NCBI GenBank assembly: GCA_035275625.1 | Contig: DATEMK010000110.1 | Coordinates: 1-5,284 of the forward strand | Direction of reading: 5' to 3' | Source: DATEMK01 sp035275625 | GTDB lineage: Bacteria; Bacteroidota; Bacteroidia; AKYH767-A; OLB10 | DNA length: 5,284 bases | Notes under the pieces: model-generated | Database searches by the model: none | What the model was told of the DNA's origin: nothing | What the model saw: only the letters and a program-made list of their open reading frames with translations | Program-made: the position numbers and the translations under genes | Shown here: piece by piece, positions 1-5,284 of the stretch | Numbering within the stretch: the first letter of the stretch is position 1 | Layout: the number at the start of each line of letters is the position of its first letter

Positions 1-726
1 GTAATTGATAATTCTTCAGCATGGAGAATGGATCCTTCCAAAAAATTAATTGTTCCGGAAATCAATGCTGATATTTTAACAGAGAAAGATAAAATCATTG
101 CCAACCCGAATTGCTCCACTATTCAAATGGTGATTGCTTTAAATCCGCTTCACGAAAAATATAATATTAAAAGAATTGTTGTTTCTACTTATCAGTCGGT
201 CACAGGCACCGGAAAAAAAGCGCTTGATCAATTGATGAATGAGCGAAAAGGAATTAAAGGAGAAATGGCTTACAAATACCCTATTGATTTAAACGTGCTT
301 CCGCAGGTGGATGTGTTTTTAGAGAATGGTTATACTAAGGAAGAAATGAAAATGGTGAATGAAACCAGGAAAATCCTGCGGGATGATTCGATAAGGCTTA
401 CAGCAACTACCGTTCGTGTTCCTGTAGTGGGCGGGCATTCAGAAGCGGTGAATGTGGAATTCGAAAATGATTTTGATTTGAATGAGGCAAAAAAAATTCT
501 TTCTGATAGTCCCGGAATTATTTTGGAAGATGATGTTTCAAATTTTATATACCCGATGCCAATTAATGCACAGGGAAGGGACGAAGTTTTTGTCGGGCGA
601 TTAAGGAGAGATGAAAGCAATCCGAATACGTTGAACATGTGGATTGTTTCTGATAACCTTCGCAAAGGAGCAGCTACGAATGCAATTCAGATTGCGGAGT
701 ATTTAATTGAAAAAAAATTGCTGTGA
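1..726 (+). CDS. asd: Aspartate-semialdehyde dehydrogenase, 3' part (5' end outside window)
   Basis: Catalyses NADPH-dependent reduction of aspartyl-4-phosphate to aspartate-4-semialdehyde, the cytosolic branch-point step to lysine/diaminopimelate, threonine, methionine and isoleucine. The frame is open from base 1 (VIDNSSAWRMD), so the ATG at 28 is internal and the real start lies upstream. The visible 241 residues lack about 90 N-terminal residues, including the GxxGxxG nucleotide-binding loop expected for a protein of about 330. Family motifs are intact: the catalytic cysteine in NPNCST (codon 112-114), the YQSVTGTG substrate-binding block (190-213), the active-site histidine in VGGHSE (codon 436-438), GRLRRD, and the C-terminal WIVSDNLRKGAATNAIQIAE helix. 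The stop is 724-726, directly against the stop of the convergent DUF3108 gene. Nothing suggests decay. Identification is very secure; only the 5' part and promoter are unseen. Confidence 0.97.
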   Translation, partial: VIDNSSAWRMDPSKKLIVPEINADILTEKDKIIANPNCSTIQMVIALNPLHEKYNIKRIVVSTYQSVTGTGKKALDQLMNERKGIKGEMAYKYPIDLNVLPQVDVFLENGYTKEEMKMVNETRKILRDDSIRLTATTVRVPVVGGHSEAVNVEFENDFDLNEAKKILSDSPGIILEDDVSNFIYPMPINAQGRDEVFVGRLRRDESNPNTLNMWIVSDNLRKGAATNAIQIAEYLIEKKLL

Positions 727-1512
727 TTATTTAATTTTCGCCAAGAGCGGATTTGCCAATCCCGAATATTTTTTCAAATCCATTTTTACAGAGCCTACTA
801 AAATCTCTGCCTGCGCTCTTATCACCACTTTGTTTTTATCATCAGTAATCCAAATCGTCATGTCTTCTTCGTCTTTAAAAACACGTCCGACTAAAAGTAC
901 CGGGCGGAATTTTATGCAATTAAAAGTTCCGAGTCCTGTCTTTACTTTTTCTCTGCCAAGAAATTTTATATTCAAGGGAATTATTTCATCATCAAGATAG
1001 GCATTGAACGAATAAACATCGTTCACCATTGCCGTGTCAAAATTTAGGGTACGTGCAAAATAATAAGCGGAAATGATATCCTGTGTTCCGCGCGGTACGG
1101 TGATGGTTTTTTTTTCGCTTATTGCAATATTTTTATAGTGATTGAATGTAACATTCTGATTTATTTTGTAACCTCCCTCGTCCACACGCCTCACAAAATA
1201 CCAGGGGAAAATCGAAGCGCTGTCAATGTAGCTTTCGTAACGGTCGCGGACTTTGAAAAACCAGTCGAATGCACCTTTTGTTTTGCCGGTTCCGACAACA
1301 TGATACACACTTCTGTTTGCAAAAGTTTTTATGTCGGGAACAATTTCGAGACGCGCTTCACCCGCATCAATAAAACCGTAATGCACGCGGTATTCCAGCA
1401 CCTCGTTCGTGGTAAACGCAGTATTATGCACACTCCTGAGTGTGCTGTCCTGTGAAATTAAATTGGAGGAGATTAAACTGAGAGCAAAAAATGCAGCTGA
1501 AGTTTTTTTCAT
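727..1512 (-). CDS. DUF3108 domain-containing exported protein
   Basis: Conserved protein of unknown function; 261 residues from the ATG at 1512. The frame extends to a TTG at 1524, but the ATG is preferred because it gives a clean Sec-type signal peptide: MKK, then a hydrophobic stretch (about residues 6-19, AAFFALSLISSNLI), then a polar region from about residue 21. There is no lipobox cysteine, so it is predicted to be a soluble periplasmic or secreted protein rather than a lipoprotein. The mature part reads as a beta-rich DUF3108 fold. Matching segments are EVLEYRVHYGFIDAGEARLEI (about 37-57), the aromatic block FDWFFKVRDRYESYID (82-97), DIISAYYFAR (145-154) and the C-terminal WITDDKNKVVIRAQAEI block (221-237). 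No catalytic motif is apparent. It lies 54 bp downstream of scpB on the same strand and ends flush against asd. The family call comes from remembered sequence pattern, not a search; no function is assigned. Confidence 0.86.
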   Translation of the reverse strand: MKKTSAAFFALSLISSNLISQDSTLRSVHNTAFTTNEVLEYRVHYGFIDAGEARLEIVPDIKTFANRSVYHVVGTGKTKGAFDWFFKVRDRYESYIDSASIFPWYFVRRVDEGGYKINQNVTFNHYKNIAISEKKTITVPRGTQDIISAYYFARTLNFDTAMVNDVYSFNAYLDDEIIPLNIKFLGREKVKTGLGTFNCIKFRPVLLVGRVFKDEEDMTIWITDDKNKVVIRAQAEILVGSVKMDLKKYSGLANPLLAKIK

Positions 1513-1566
1513 GATCAGGAACAAATCAAAGAATGTTCCATACCGGATGAACCATCCGTGAAGAAC
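1513..1566 (-). other. Intergenic spacer with two consecutive inverted repeats
   Basis: The 54-bp gap between the scpB stop and the DUF3108 ATG holds two potential hairpins. The scpB-proximal one is a perfect 6-bp stem, CGGATG (1544-1549) and CATCCG (1553-1558), with a 3-nt loop. The second is GGAACA (1518-1523) and TGTTCC (1534-1539), a 6-bp stem around a 10-nt loop ending six bases before the ATG. Neither is followed by a T-run in the transcription direction, so a classical intrinsic terminator is not supported. They could act as an mRNA processing or stability element, a weak attenuator, or an operator, or be chance. Confidence 0.35.
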
Positions 1567-2127
1567 TTATTCTGTGGGGATACCAATCTCGTTTTCTGTG
1601 ATATGCAAATCTTTCAGCTTCGGAAGATCTTTCACATTCTTTAATCCGAAATGTTCCATGAAATTTTTGCTGGTTCCGTACAACATGGGTTTGCCGGGCC
1701 CGTCACTTTTTCCTTCAAGGATTATTAATTCTTTTTCGAGCAGCTTCTGAATGCTGTAATCGCAATTTACTCCGCGGATTTTTTCGATTTCGGGTTTTGA
1801 AACAGGTTGCTTGTATGCGATGATAGAAAGAGTTTCAAGCGCTGCGGTGGAAAGCTTTTTCTTTTCTTTTATCTGGAGCAGCGTATGAATAGCCACATGA
1901 AAATCTTTTTTGGTCAGGAATTCAAAGCCGCCCGCAATTTCCACTAATTCAAAAGAAAATTCATCGCTTTTATATTTTTCCTGCAGTTGGGAAATATTCT
2001 CCGTGATTTCTTCTTTGGTTAATTCCCATCCATACACAGCTTTCAGGCAGGACTGGATTTCTTCCATATCAATTCCCGCATCAGCGGTAAAAATGAGGGC
2101 TTCTATTTGTTGTTTTAATAATCTCAT
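1567..2127 (-). CDS. scpB: SMC-Scp complex subunit ScpB (chromosome segregation/condensation)
   Basis: Non-SMC subunit of the bacterial condensin. ScpB dimers bind the ScpA kleisin, which bridges the SMC ATPase heads, and the complex compacts and resolves newly replicated chromosomes on the nucleoid. At 186 residues it is of usual family length. It shows the two winged-helix domains: residues 1-85 (LLKQQIEALIFTADAGIDMEEI, then EIAGGFEFLTKKDF) and residues about 92-165. The second includes the diagnostic LSTAALETLSIIAYKQPVSK (92-111), EIEKIRGVNCDYSIQKLLEK (113-132) and GPGKPMLYGTSKNFMEHFGL (143-162). A short charged tail follows. The ATG at 2127 is used because the protein then begins at the first conserved helix (MRLLKQQIEALIF). 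No Shine-Dalgarno is seen, as is common in Bacteroidota. The partner scpA is not in this window. The gene follows leuS by 71 bp on the same strand, with its own candidate promoter. Confidence 0.95.
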   Translation of the reverse strand: MRLLKQQIEALIFTADAGIDMEEIQSCLKAVYGWELTKEEITENISQLQEKYKSDEFSFELVEIAGGFEFLTKKDFHVAIHTLLQIKEKKKLSTAALETLSIIAYKQPVSKPEIEKIRGVNCDYSIQKLLEKELIILEGKSDGPGKPMLYGTSKNFMEHFGLKNVKDLPKLKDLHITENEIGIPTE

Positions 2128-2153
2128 AAATGGTTAATTTCTTAAGCTATGTG

Positions 2154-2184
2154 CAAATTTACAAATAAGTGTTTGCCCTTAAAA
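2154..2184 (-). promoter_or_regulatory. Candidate Bacteroidota-type promoter for scpB
   Basis: On the - strand the leuS-scpB spacer (2128-2198) contains TAAATTTG at 2154-2161, an exact match to the Bacteroidota -7 consensus TAnnTTTG. It is preceded, 19 nt away, by TTTT at 2181-2184, a weak form of the -33 TTTG box. The -7 box is 26 bp from the scpB ATG, leaving room for a short leader. This suggests scpB (and perhaps the DUF3108 gene) can be transcribed independently of leuS. The region is AT-rich, so chance matches are possible; no terminator for leuS is evident in the same gap. Confidence 0.42.
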
Positions 2185-2198
2185 GCTTTGTTAATAAG

Positions 2199-5100
2199 TC
2201 AAATGACCACATTCACAATCCTTCCCGGAACCACAATGATTTTTTTAGGAGCATTGCCGTCAAGGTATTTTTTCAATTCATCTGCCGAAAGCACTTCTTT
2301 TTCAATTTGCTCTTTGGTCAACTGAAGCGAAAGCGGAATTTTAAAACGGGTTTTGCCGTTTATGGAAACGGGATAATCAAAAGAATCTTCAACGAGGTAT
2401 TCTTCTTTGAAAACTGGAAACTGCGCAAACGTGATGCTTTCTTGATGACCCAATTTTTCCCAAAGCTCTTCTGCAATGTGCGGAGCATAAGGAGAAATTA
2501 AAATGGCAAGCGGTTCTAGAATTTCGCGCTTATAGCATTTTAAATCTGTCAGCTCGTTTACACAAATCATAAAATTGCTCACCGAAGTATTGAATGAATA
2601 CCGTTCAATATCATCAGTTACTTTTTTAATTGTTTTGTGAAGTGTTTTTAATTCTGCTTTTGTTGCTGGTTCGTTTGAAACGAAGAAAAAAGCCCCGCCC
2701 TGGCCCTCCCCGGGGGGGAGGGAGGCTGACGCATTTGAATGGTATAGCCGCCAAAGTTTTCTTATAAAATTTGAAACTCCTGAAATCCCGTTTGTGTTCC
2801 AGGGTTTGCTTTGTTCAAGCGGACCGAGGAACATTTCATATAATCTTAAACAATCTGCTCCATAATCATCTATAATTCCATTTTTCTTTGTGACAGGATC
2901 ATAATCCGGAGTGACAACATTTAGTTTCGATTTGGACATTTTTTCAACTTCAGGTTTAGTTAAAAAATCAACCGAACTTTTACCATCTTCAGAATGAAAT
3001 ATTCCATTTAACCAATATCCTGACTTGCACACAAATACTGAATCATAATCTTCTTTGCGAGATTCAAGATATTCTGGAATGTTTAAAACAGAATTTTTTA
3101 CAAATACAATATTTACATTGCTTTCTGAATACCATTCGTCCTCTTCAAAATCTGGAAGGTTTGTATCAGCACTTACATAAATAATTTTTGTTTCATTAAA
3201 CCCTATTATTTTACCCGATGGAAGTGTTAATGAATTTGATTTAGATTCTAATGCGTCTTTATTGAATATTAGTCTTTTAATCTTTTCTGACACTCCCTGT
3301 ATCATCCCCTGATTAATCAACTTCTTCGCAGGTTCAGTAATAGGAATATATCGAAGATCATTCAAAAATTTTGTCCAGAAACGAACATACAATAAATGTC
3401 CTGTTGCATGTTCGCTGCCGCCAATGTAGAGGTCAACGTCTTTCCAATAATTTATTGCTTCGCGCGATGCAAATTCTTTTTCATTGTGCGCATCCATGTA
3501 ACGCAGGTAATACCATGAGCTGCCTGCCCAGCCGGGCATGGTGGTGGTTTCGAGGGGGAAACTCCCCTCTCCTTTGGAGAGGGGTTGGGGGTGAGGTGTA
3601 TAAGTCCAGTTTTTTGCGCGGGCTAATGGCGGCTCTCCACTTTCAGTCGGTAAATATTTATCCACTTCGGGAAGCACAAGCGGTAATTCACTTTCGGGTA
3701 TGGTATGAGGAATGCCGTCTTTATAATAAATTGGAATGGGTTCACCCCAATAACGCTGCCTTCCGAAATTGGCATCACGCAAACGGTAATTTGTTTTCCC
3801 TTTTCCCAACCCGCGTTTTTCAATTTCTGAAATTATTTTTTTGATGGCATCTTTCACTTGCATCCCGTTTATAAAATCAGAGTTGATACAAGTGCCTTCA
3901 TAGGTATCAAAACAAAAGACCTCATCCCGCTGCCCCTTCTCCAAAAGAGAAGGGGAGTTCGGTTCGATCACTTTAATAATTTCAAGATTGAAATGTTTTG
4001 CAAAAGCAAAATCGCGCGAATCGTGTGCGGGAACTCCCATCACAGCACCCGTTCCGTAACCAGCCAGAACATAATCGCCAATCCAAATCGGAATTTGCTT
4101 TCCTGAAAAAGGATGAATGACATAAGCGCCTGTAAAAACTCCGGAAACATTTTTTACTTCAGCCATGCGTTCGCGCTCACTCCTGTTTTTTGCAGCAGTC
4201 ACATATTCTTCAACCGCTTTTTTATTTTCGGGAGTGGTAATTTTTTCTATCAATTCATGCTCCGGTGAAAGGGTCATAAATGTTACTCCGAAAACCGTAT
4301 CAGGACGTGTTGTGAAAACTTCAATCACCTCACCCCCGCCCTCTCCAAAGGAGAGGGCGTTTCCATCGTGCAAGCCGCTTTGTGAGGTGGCAGTTCCCCT
4401 CTCCAAAGGAGAGGGGTTAGGGGAGAGGTGAAATTTTAAACTGCTCCCCTCTGATTTTCCAATCCAGTTCCGCTGGGATTCTTTTAATGATTCGCTCCAG
4501 TCAATTTTTTCTAAATCATTCAGCAACCGTTCTGCGTAAGCGGTAATTCGCAAACTCCATTGAGGCATTAATTTTCTTTCAACAGGATACCCGCCACGTT
4601 CGCTCACACCATCTTTTACTTCTTCATTGGCCAGCACAGTTCCCAGAGCCGCGCACCAGTTCACCATTGCTTCGCTCAGATACGCAAGACGATATTCCAT
4701 CAGCACATCGGATTTTTCTTTTTCTGATAAAGAAGACCAGGCCCCACCCCGGCCCTCCCCGTTGGGGAGGGAGAAAACTCCGCTTTCAAATTTTTCAATC
4801 AATTTTTCAATTGATTCCGCTTTATCCGTTTCAGGATTATACCATGAATGGAAAAGCTTAATAAAAATCCATTGCGTCCATTTATAATATTTCGGATCAG
4901 ACGTGCGGACTTCACGTTCCCAGTCAAATGAAAAACCGATTTTATCTAACTGTTCGCGGTAACGTGCAATATTATTTTCTGTAGTGATGGCAGGATGCTG
5001 CCCTGTCTGAATTGCATATTGCTCTGCAGGCAACCCGAAAGAATCATAACCCATCGGGTGAAGGACATTAAAACCTTTCAATCTTTTGAAACGCGCAACA

Positions 5101-5279
5101 ATATCCGAAGCAATATATCCGAGTGGATGCCCCACATGCAAACCCGCACCGGAAGGATAGGGAAACATATCAAGCACATAATATTTAGGTTTGGAAGAAT
5201 TATTTTCTGCACGAAAAGTTTTTTTCTCCGCCCAATATTTTTGCCATTTCTGCTCAGTTTCCCTGAAATTGTATTCCAT
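2199..5279 (-). CDS. leuS: Leucyl-tRNA synthetase carrying six in-frame palindromic repeat insertions
   Basis: Cytosolic class I synthetase that charges tRNA-Leu with leucine and proofreads mischarged products. It is complete, 1026 residues, with ATG at 5277-5279 giving the typical N-terminus MEYNFRETEQKWQKYW. Blocks in order: HIGH-type HVGH (48-51); FGLPAEQYAI (81-90); VNWC (206-209) in the zinc region, where the cysteine pair of E. coli-type enzymes is absent; RNWIGKSEG (270-278); CP1 editing domain with the threonine-rich TTRPDT (323-328) and GYGTGAVMGVPAHDSRD (407-423, conserved Asp 420 and 423); YRLRDANFGRQRYWGEP (498-514); KMSKS (780-784); the anticodon-binding domain with NTSVSNFMICVNEL (897-910); and the C-terminal tRNA-contacting domain ending KKIIVVPGRIVNVVI. 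Repeat-encoded inserts occupy about residues 168-181, 284-319, 441-454, 560-574 and 850-863. Without them the length is about 933, normal for the phylum. All active-site motifs are intact, so the enzyme is probably functional. The promoter lies outside the window. Confidence 0.97.
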   Translation of the reverse strand: MEYNFRETEQKWQKYWAEKKTFRAENNSSKPKYYVLDMFPYPSGAGLHVGHPLGYIASDIVARFKRLKGFNVLHPMGYDSFGLPAEQYAIQTGQHPAITTENNIARYREQLDKIGFSFDWEREVRTSDPKYYKWTQWIFIKLFHSWYNPETDKAESIEKLIEKFESGVFSLPNGEGRGGAWSSLSEKEKSDVLMEYRLAYLSEAMVNWCAALGTVLANEEVKDGVSERGGYPVERKLMPQWSLRITAYAERLLNDLEKIDWSESLKESQRNWIGKSEGSSLKFHLSPNPSPLERGTATSQSGLHDGNALSFGEGGGEVIEVFTTRPDTVFGVTFMTLSPEHELIEKITTPENKKAVEEYVTAAKNRSERERMAEVKNVSGVFTGAYVIHPFSGKQIPIWIGDYVLAGYGTGAVMGVPAHDSRDFAFAKHFNLEIIKVIEPNSPSLLEKGQRDEVFCFDTYEGTCINSDFINGMQVKDAIKKIISEIEKRGLGKGKTNYRLRDANFGRQRYWGEPIPIYYKDGIPHTIPESELPLVLPEVDKYLPTESGEPPLARAKNWTYTPHPQPLSKGEGSFPLETTTMPGWAGSSWYYLRYMDAHNEKEFASREAINYWKDVDLYIGGSEHATGHLLYVRFWTKFLNDLRYIPITEPAKKLINQGMIQGVSEKIKRLIFNKDALESKSNSLTLPSGKIIGFNETKIIYVSADTNLPDFEEDEWYSESNVNIVFVKNSVLNIPEYLESRKEDYDSVFVCKSGYWLNGIFHSEDGKSSVDFLTKPEVEKMSKSKLNVVTPDYDPVTKKNGIIDDYGADCLRLYEMFLGPLEQSKPWNTNGISGVSNFIRKLWRLYHSNASASLPPGEGQGGAFFFVSNEPATKAELKTLHKTIKKVTDDIERYSFNTSVSNFMICVNELTDLKCYKREILEPLAILISPYAPHIAEELWEKLGHQESITFAQFPVFKEEYLVEDSFDYPVSINGKTRFKIPLSLQLTKEQIEKEVLSADELKKYLDGNAPKKIIVVPGRIVNVVI
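2692..2725 (+). repeat. Palindromic element A (family 1), inside leuS
   Basis: GC-rich element with perfect 8-bp arms CCCTCCCC (2704-2711) and GGGGAGGG (2715-2722), a 3-nt loop, and an asymmetric C-rich tail GCCCCGCCCTGG on the left. Over 33 positions (2692-2724) it matches element F (4741-4773) at 29. It is in the same orientation and the same leuS frame as F, encoding SLPPGEGQGGA. It falls in the linker between LWRLYHS and NEPATKAEL in the anticodon-binding domain, where other LeuRS are variable in length. Its GC content stands out sharply from the AT-rich surrounding codons. Confidence 0.88.
3560..3599 (-). repeat. Palindromic element B (family 2), inside leuS
   Basis: Perfect 9-bp arms CCCCTCTCC (3564-3572) and GGAGAGGGG (3576-3584) around a TTT loop, followed on the right by a G-rich tail ending TGAGGTG (3592-3598). 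Positions 3563-3598 match element E (4395-4430) at 31 of 36 positions; three of the five differences are the loop (TTT versus AAA). In leuS it encodes PHPQPLSKGEG (about residues 562-572), between the conserved LARAKNW and the TTTMPGWAGSSWYY block of the catalytic domain. It is read in a different frame from E. Confidence 0.9.
3919..3960 (+). repeat. Palindromic element C (family 2 variant), inside leuS
   Basis: Perfect 9-bp arms CCCCTTCTC (3933-3941) and GAGAAGGGG (3947-3955) with a 5-nt loop CAAAA. The left tail ACCTCA (3919-3924) then TCCCGCTG corresponds to the ACCTCACCCC tail of element D, so it points the same way as D and opposite to B and E. It encodes NSPSLLEKGQRDEV (441-454) in leuS, just after the editing-domain block FAFAKHFNLEIIKVIE. 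The arms carry an extra A/T pair relative to B, D and E, so this is a diverged copy or a sub-family. Confidence 0.85.
4325..4358 (+). repeat. Palindromic element D (family 2), left half of an inverted pair
   Basis: Tail TCACCTC (4325-4331) and CCCCC, then perfect 9-bp arms GCCCTCTCC (4338-4346) and GGAGAGGGC (4350-4358) around an AAA loop. It encodes NALSFGEGGGEV (about 307-318), immediately before the editing strand VFTTRPDT of LeuRS. It faces element E, 37 bp away, in inverted orientation, the outer ends being TCACCTC and GAGGTGA. Confidence 0.9.
4395..4431 (-). repeat. Palindromic element E (family 2), right half of an inverted pair
   Basis: Perfect 9-bp arms CCCCTCTCC (4396-4404) and GGAGAGGGG (4408-4416) around an AAA loop, followed by a G-rich tail ending GAGGTGA (4425-4431). 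It encodes LSPNPSPLERG (285-295) in leuS. Together with D it makes a 107-bp inverted composite whose 36-bp centre (4359-4394) contains a further TGAGGTG copy (4383-4389), perhaps the remnant of another tail. Confidence 0.9.
4741..4774 (+). repeat. Palindromic element F (family 1), inside leuS
   Basis: Perfect 8-bp arms CCCTCCCC (4753-4760) and GGGGAGGG (4764-4771) around a GTT loop, with the left tail GCCCCACCCCGG. It is the sister copy of element A, in the same orientation and same leuS frame, encoding SLPNGEGRGGAW (170-181). It lies in the variable linker between IEKLIEKFE and SLSEKEKSDVLMEYRLAYL, a region that is also of variable content in other Bacteroidota LeuRS as I recall them. Confidence 0.88.
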
Positions 5280-5284
5280 TTATT

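Noticed and set aside
330..1455. Open frames opposite asd (330-665, - strand) and opposite the DUF3108 gene (707-1000 and 1138-1455, + strand).
   Set aside because: Each overlaps a well-supported gene on the other strand, and no family pattern is visible in the translations.
1513..1524. TTG at 1524 as the start of the DUF3108 gene.
   Set aside because: The ATG at 1512 is a better codon and starts exactly at the MKK of a signal peptide; the four extra residues add nothing recognisable.
1522..1529. TTGATTTG (- strand) as a -7 box for the DUF3108 gene.
   Set aside because: It misses one consensus base and lies only 9 bp from the ATG, too close for a normal leader.
3371..4431. Plus-strand open frames opposite leuS (3371-3844, 3858-4106, 4165-4431).
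   Set aside because: They are antisense shadows of a strongly conserved gene; their peptides show no recognisable domain and partly consist of translated repeat DNA.
2692..4774. GC-rich hairpins read as intrinsic terminators, or the set read as a CRISPR array.
   Set aside because: They lie inside an uninterrupted leuS reading frame, have no following T-run, are irregularly spaced (roughly 70 to 870 bp apart) and are in mixed orientation.
2199..5279. leuS as a pseudogene disrupted by insertions.
   Set aside because: There is no stop or frameshift over 1026 codons, and HVGH, TTRPDT, the editing aspartates, KMSKS and the C-terminal domain are all present.

Overview
This window looks like a piece of chromosome from a member of the Bacteroidota (Bacteroidetes), probably an environmental or little-studied lineage. 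The evidence is the Bacteroidota-type leucyl-tRNA synthetase (NTSVSNFMICVNELTDLKC, a long insert before KMSKS, no cysteine pair in the zinc region), a DUF3108 exported protein, the lack of clear Shine-Dalgarno sequences, a candidate TAnnTTTG promoter, and coding GC of about 35-40% in hand-counted lines. No phage, plasmid or defence gene is visible. All four protein-coding genes are housekeeping or conserved types.

Layout, left to right: (1) the 3' three quarters of asd (aspartate-semialdehyde dehydrogenase), + strand, cut by the window edge, stop at 726. (2) A DUF3108 secreted protein on the - strand whose stop begins at 727, so the two genes meet tail to tail with no spacer. (3) scpB, - strand, a subunit of the SMC-ScpAB chromosome condensin. 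(4) leuS, - strand, complete, filling the right 3.1 kb. The three - strand genes are transcribed leuS -> scpB -> DUF3108, with gaps of 71 and 54 bp. They may be partly co-transcribed, but a candidate Bacteroidota-type promoter sits in front of scpB. The 54-bp gap before the DUF3108 gene contains two small inverted repeats.

The striking feature is inside leuS. Its reading frame carries six GC-rich palindromic elements (stems of 8-9 bp, loops of 3-5 nt) at five sites, one site holding an inverted pair. They belong to two related families, occur in both orientations, and one family is read in two different reading frames. Yet none introduces a stop or a frameshift. They add roughly 93 low-complexity residues (SLPxGEGxGGA, NPSPLERG, PHPQPLSKGEG and similar) to a protein that would otherwise be about 933 residues, close to my recollection of ordinary Bacteroidota LeuRS length (about 920-945). 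Every insertion falls in a stretch that looks like a variable linker between conserved LeuRS blocks, and all catalytic and editing motifs are intact. This resembles the Rickettsia palindromic elements that insert in frame into genes, here as a possible Bacteroidota counterpart concentrated in one essential gene. No element of this kind is seen in asd, scpB or the DUF3108 gene.
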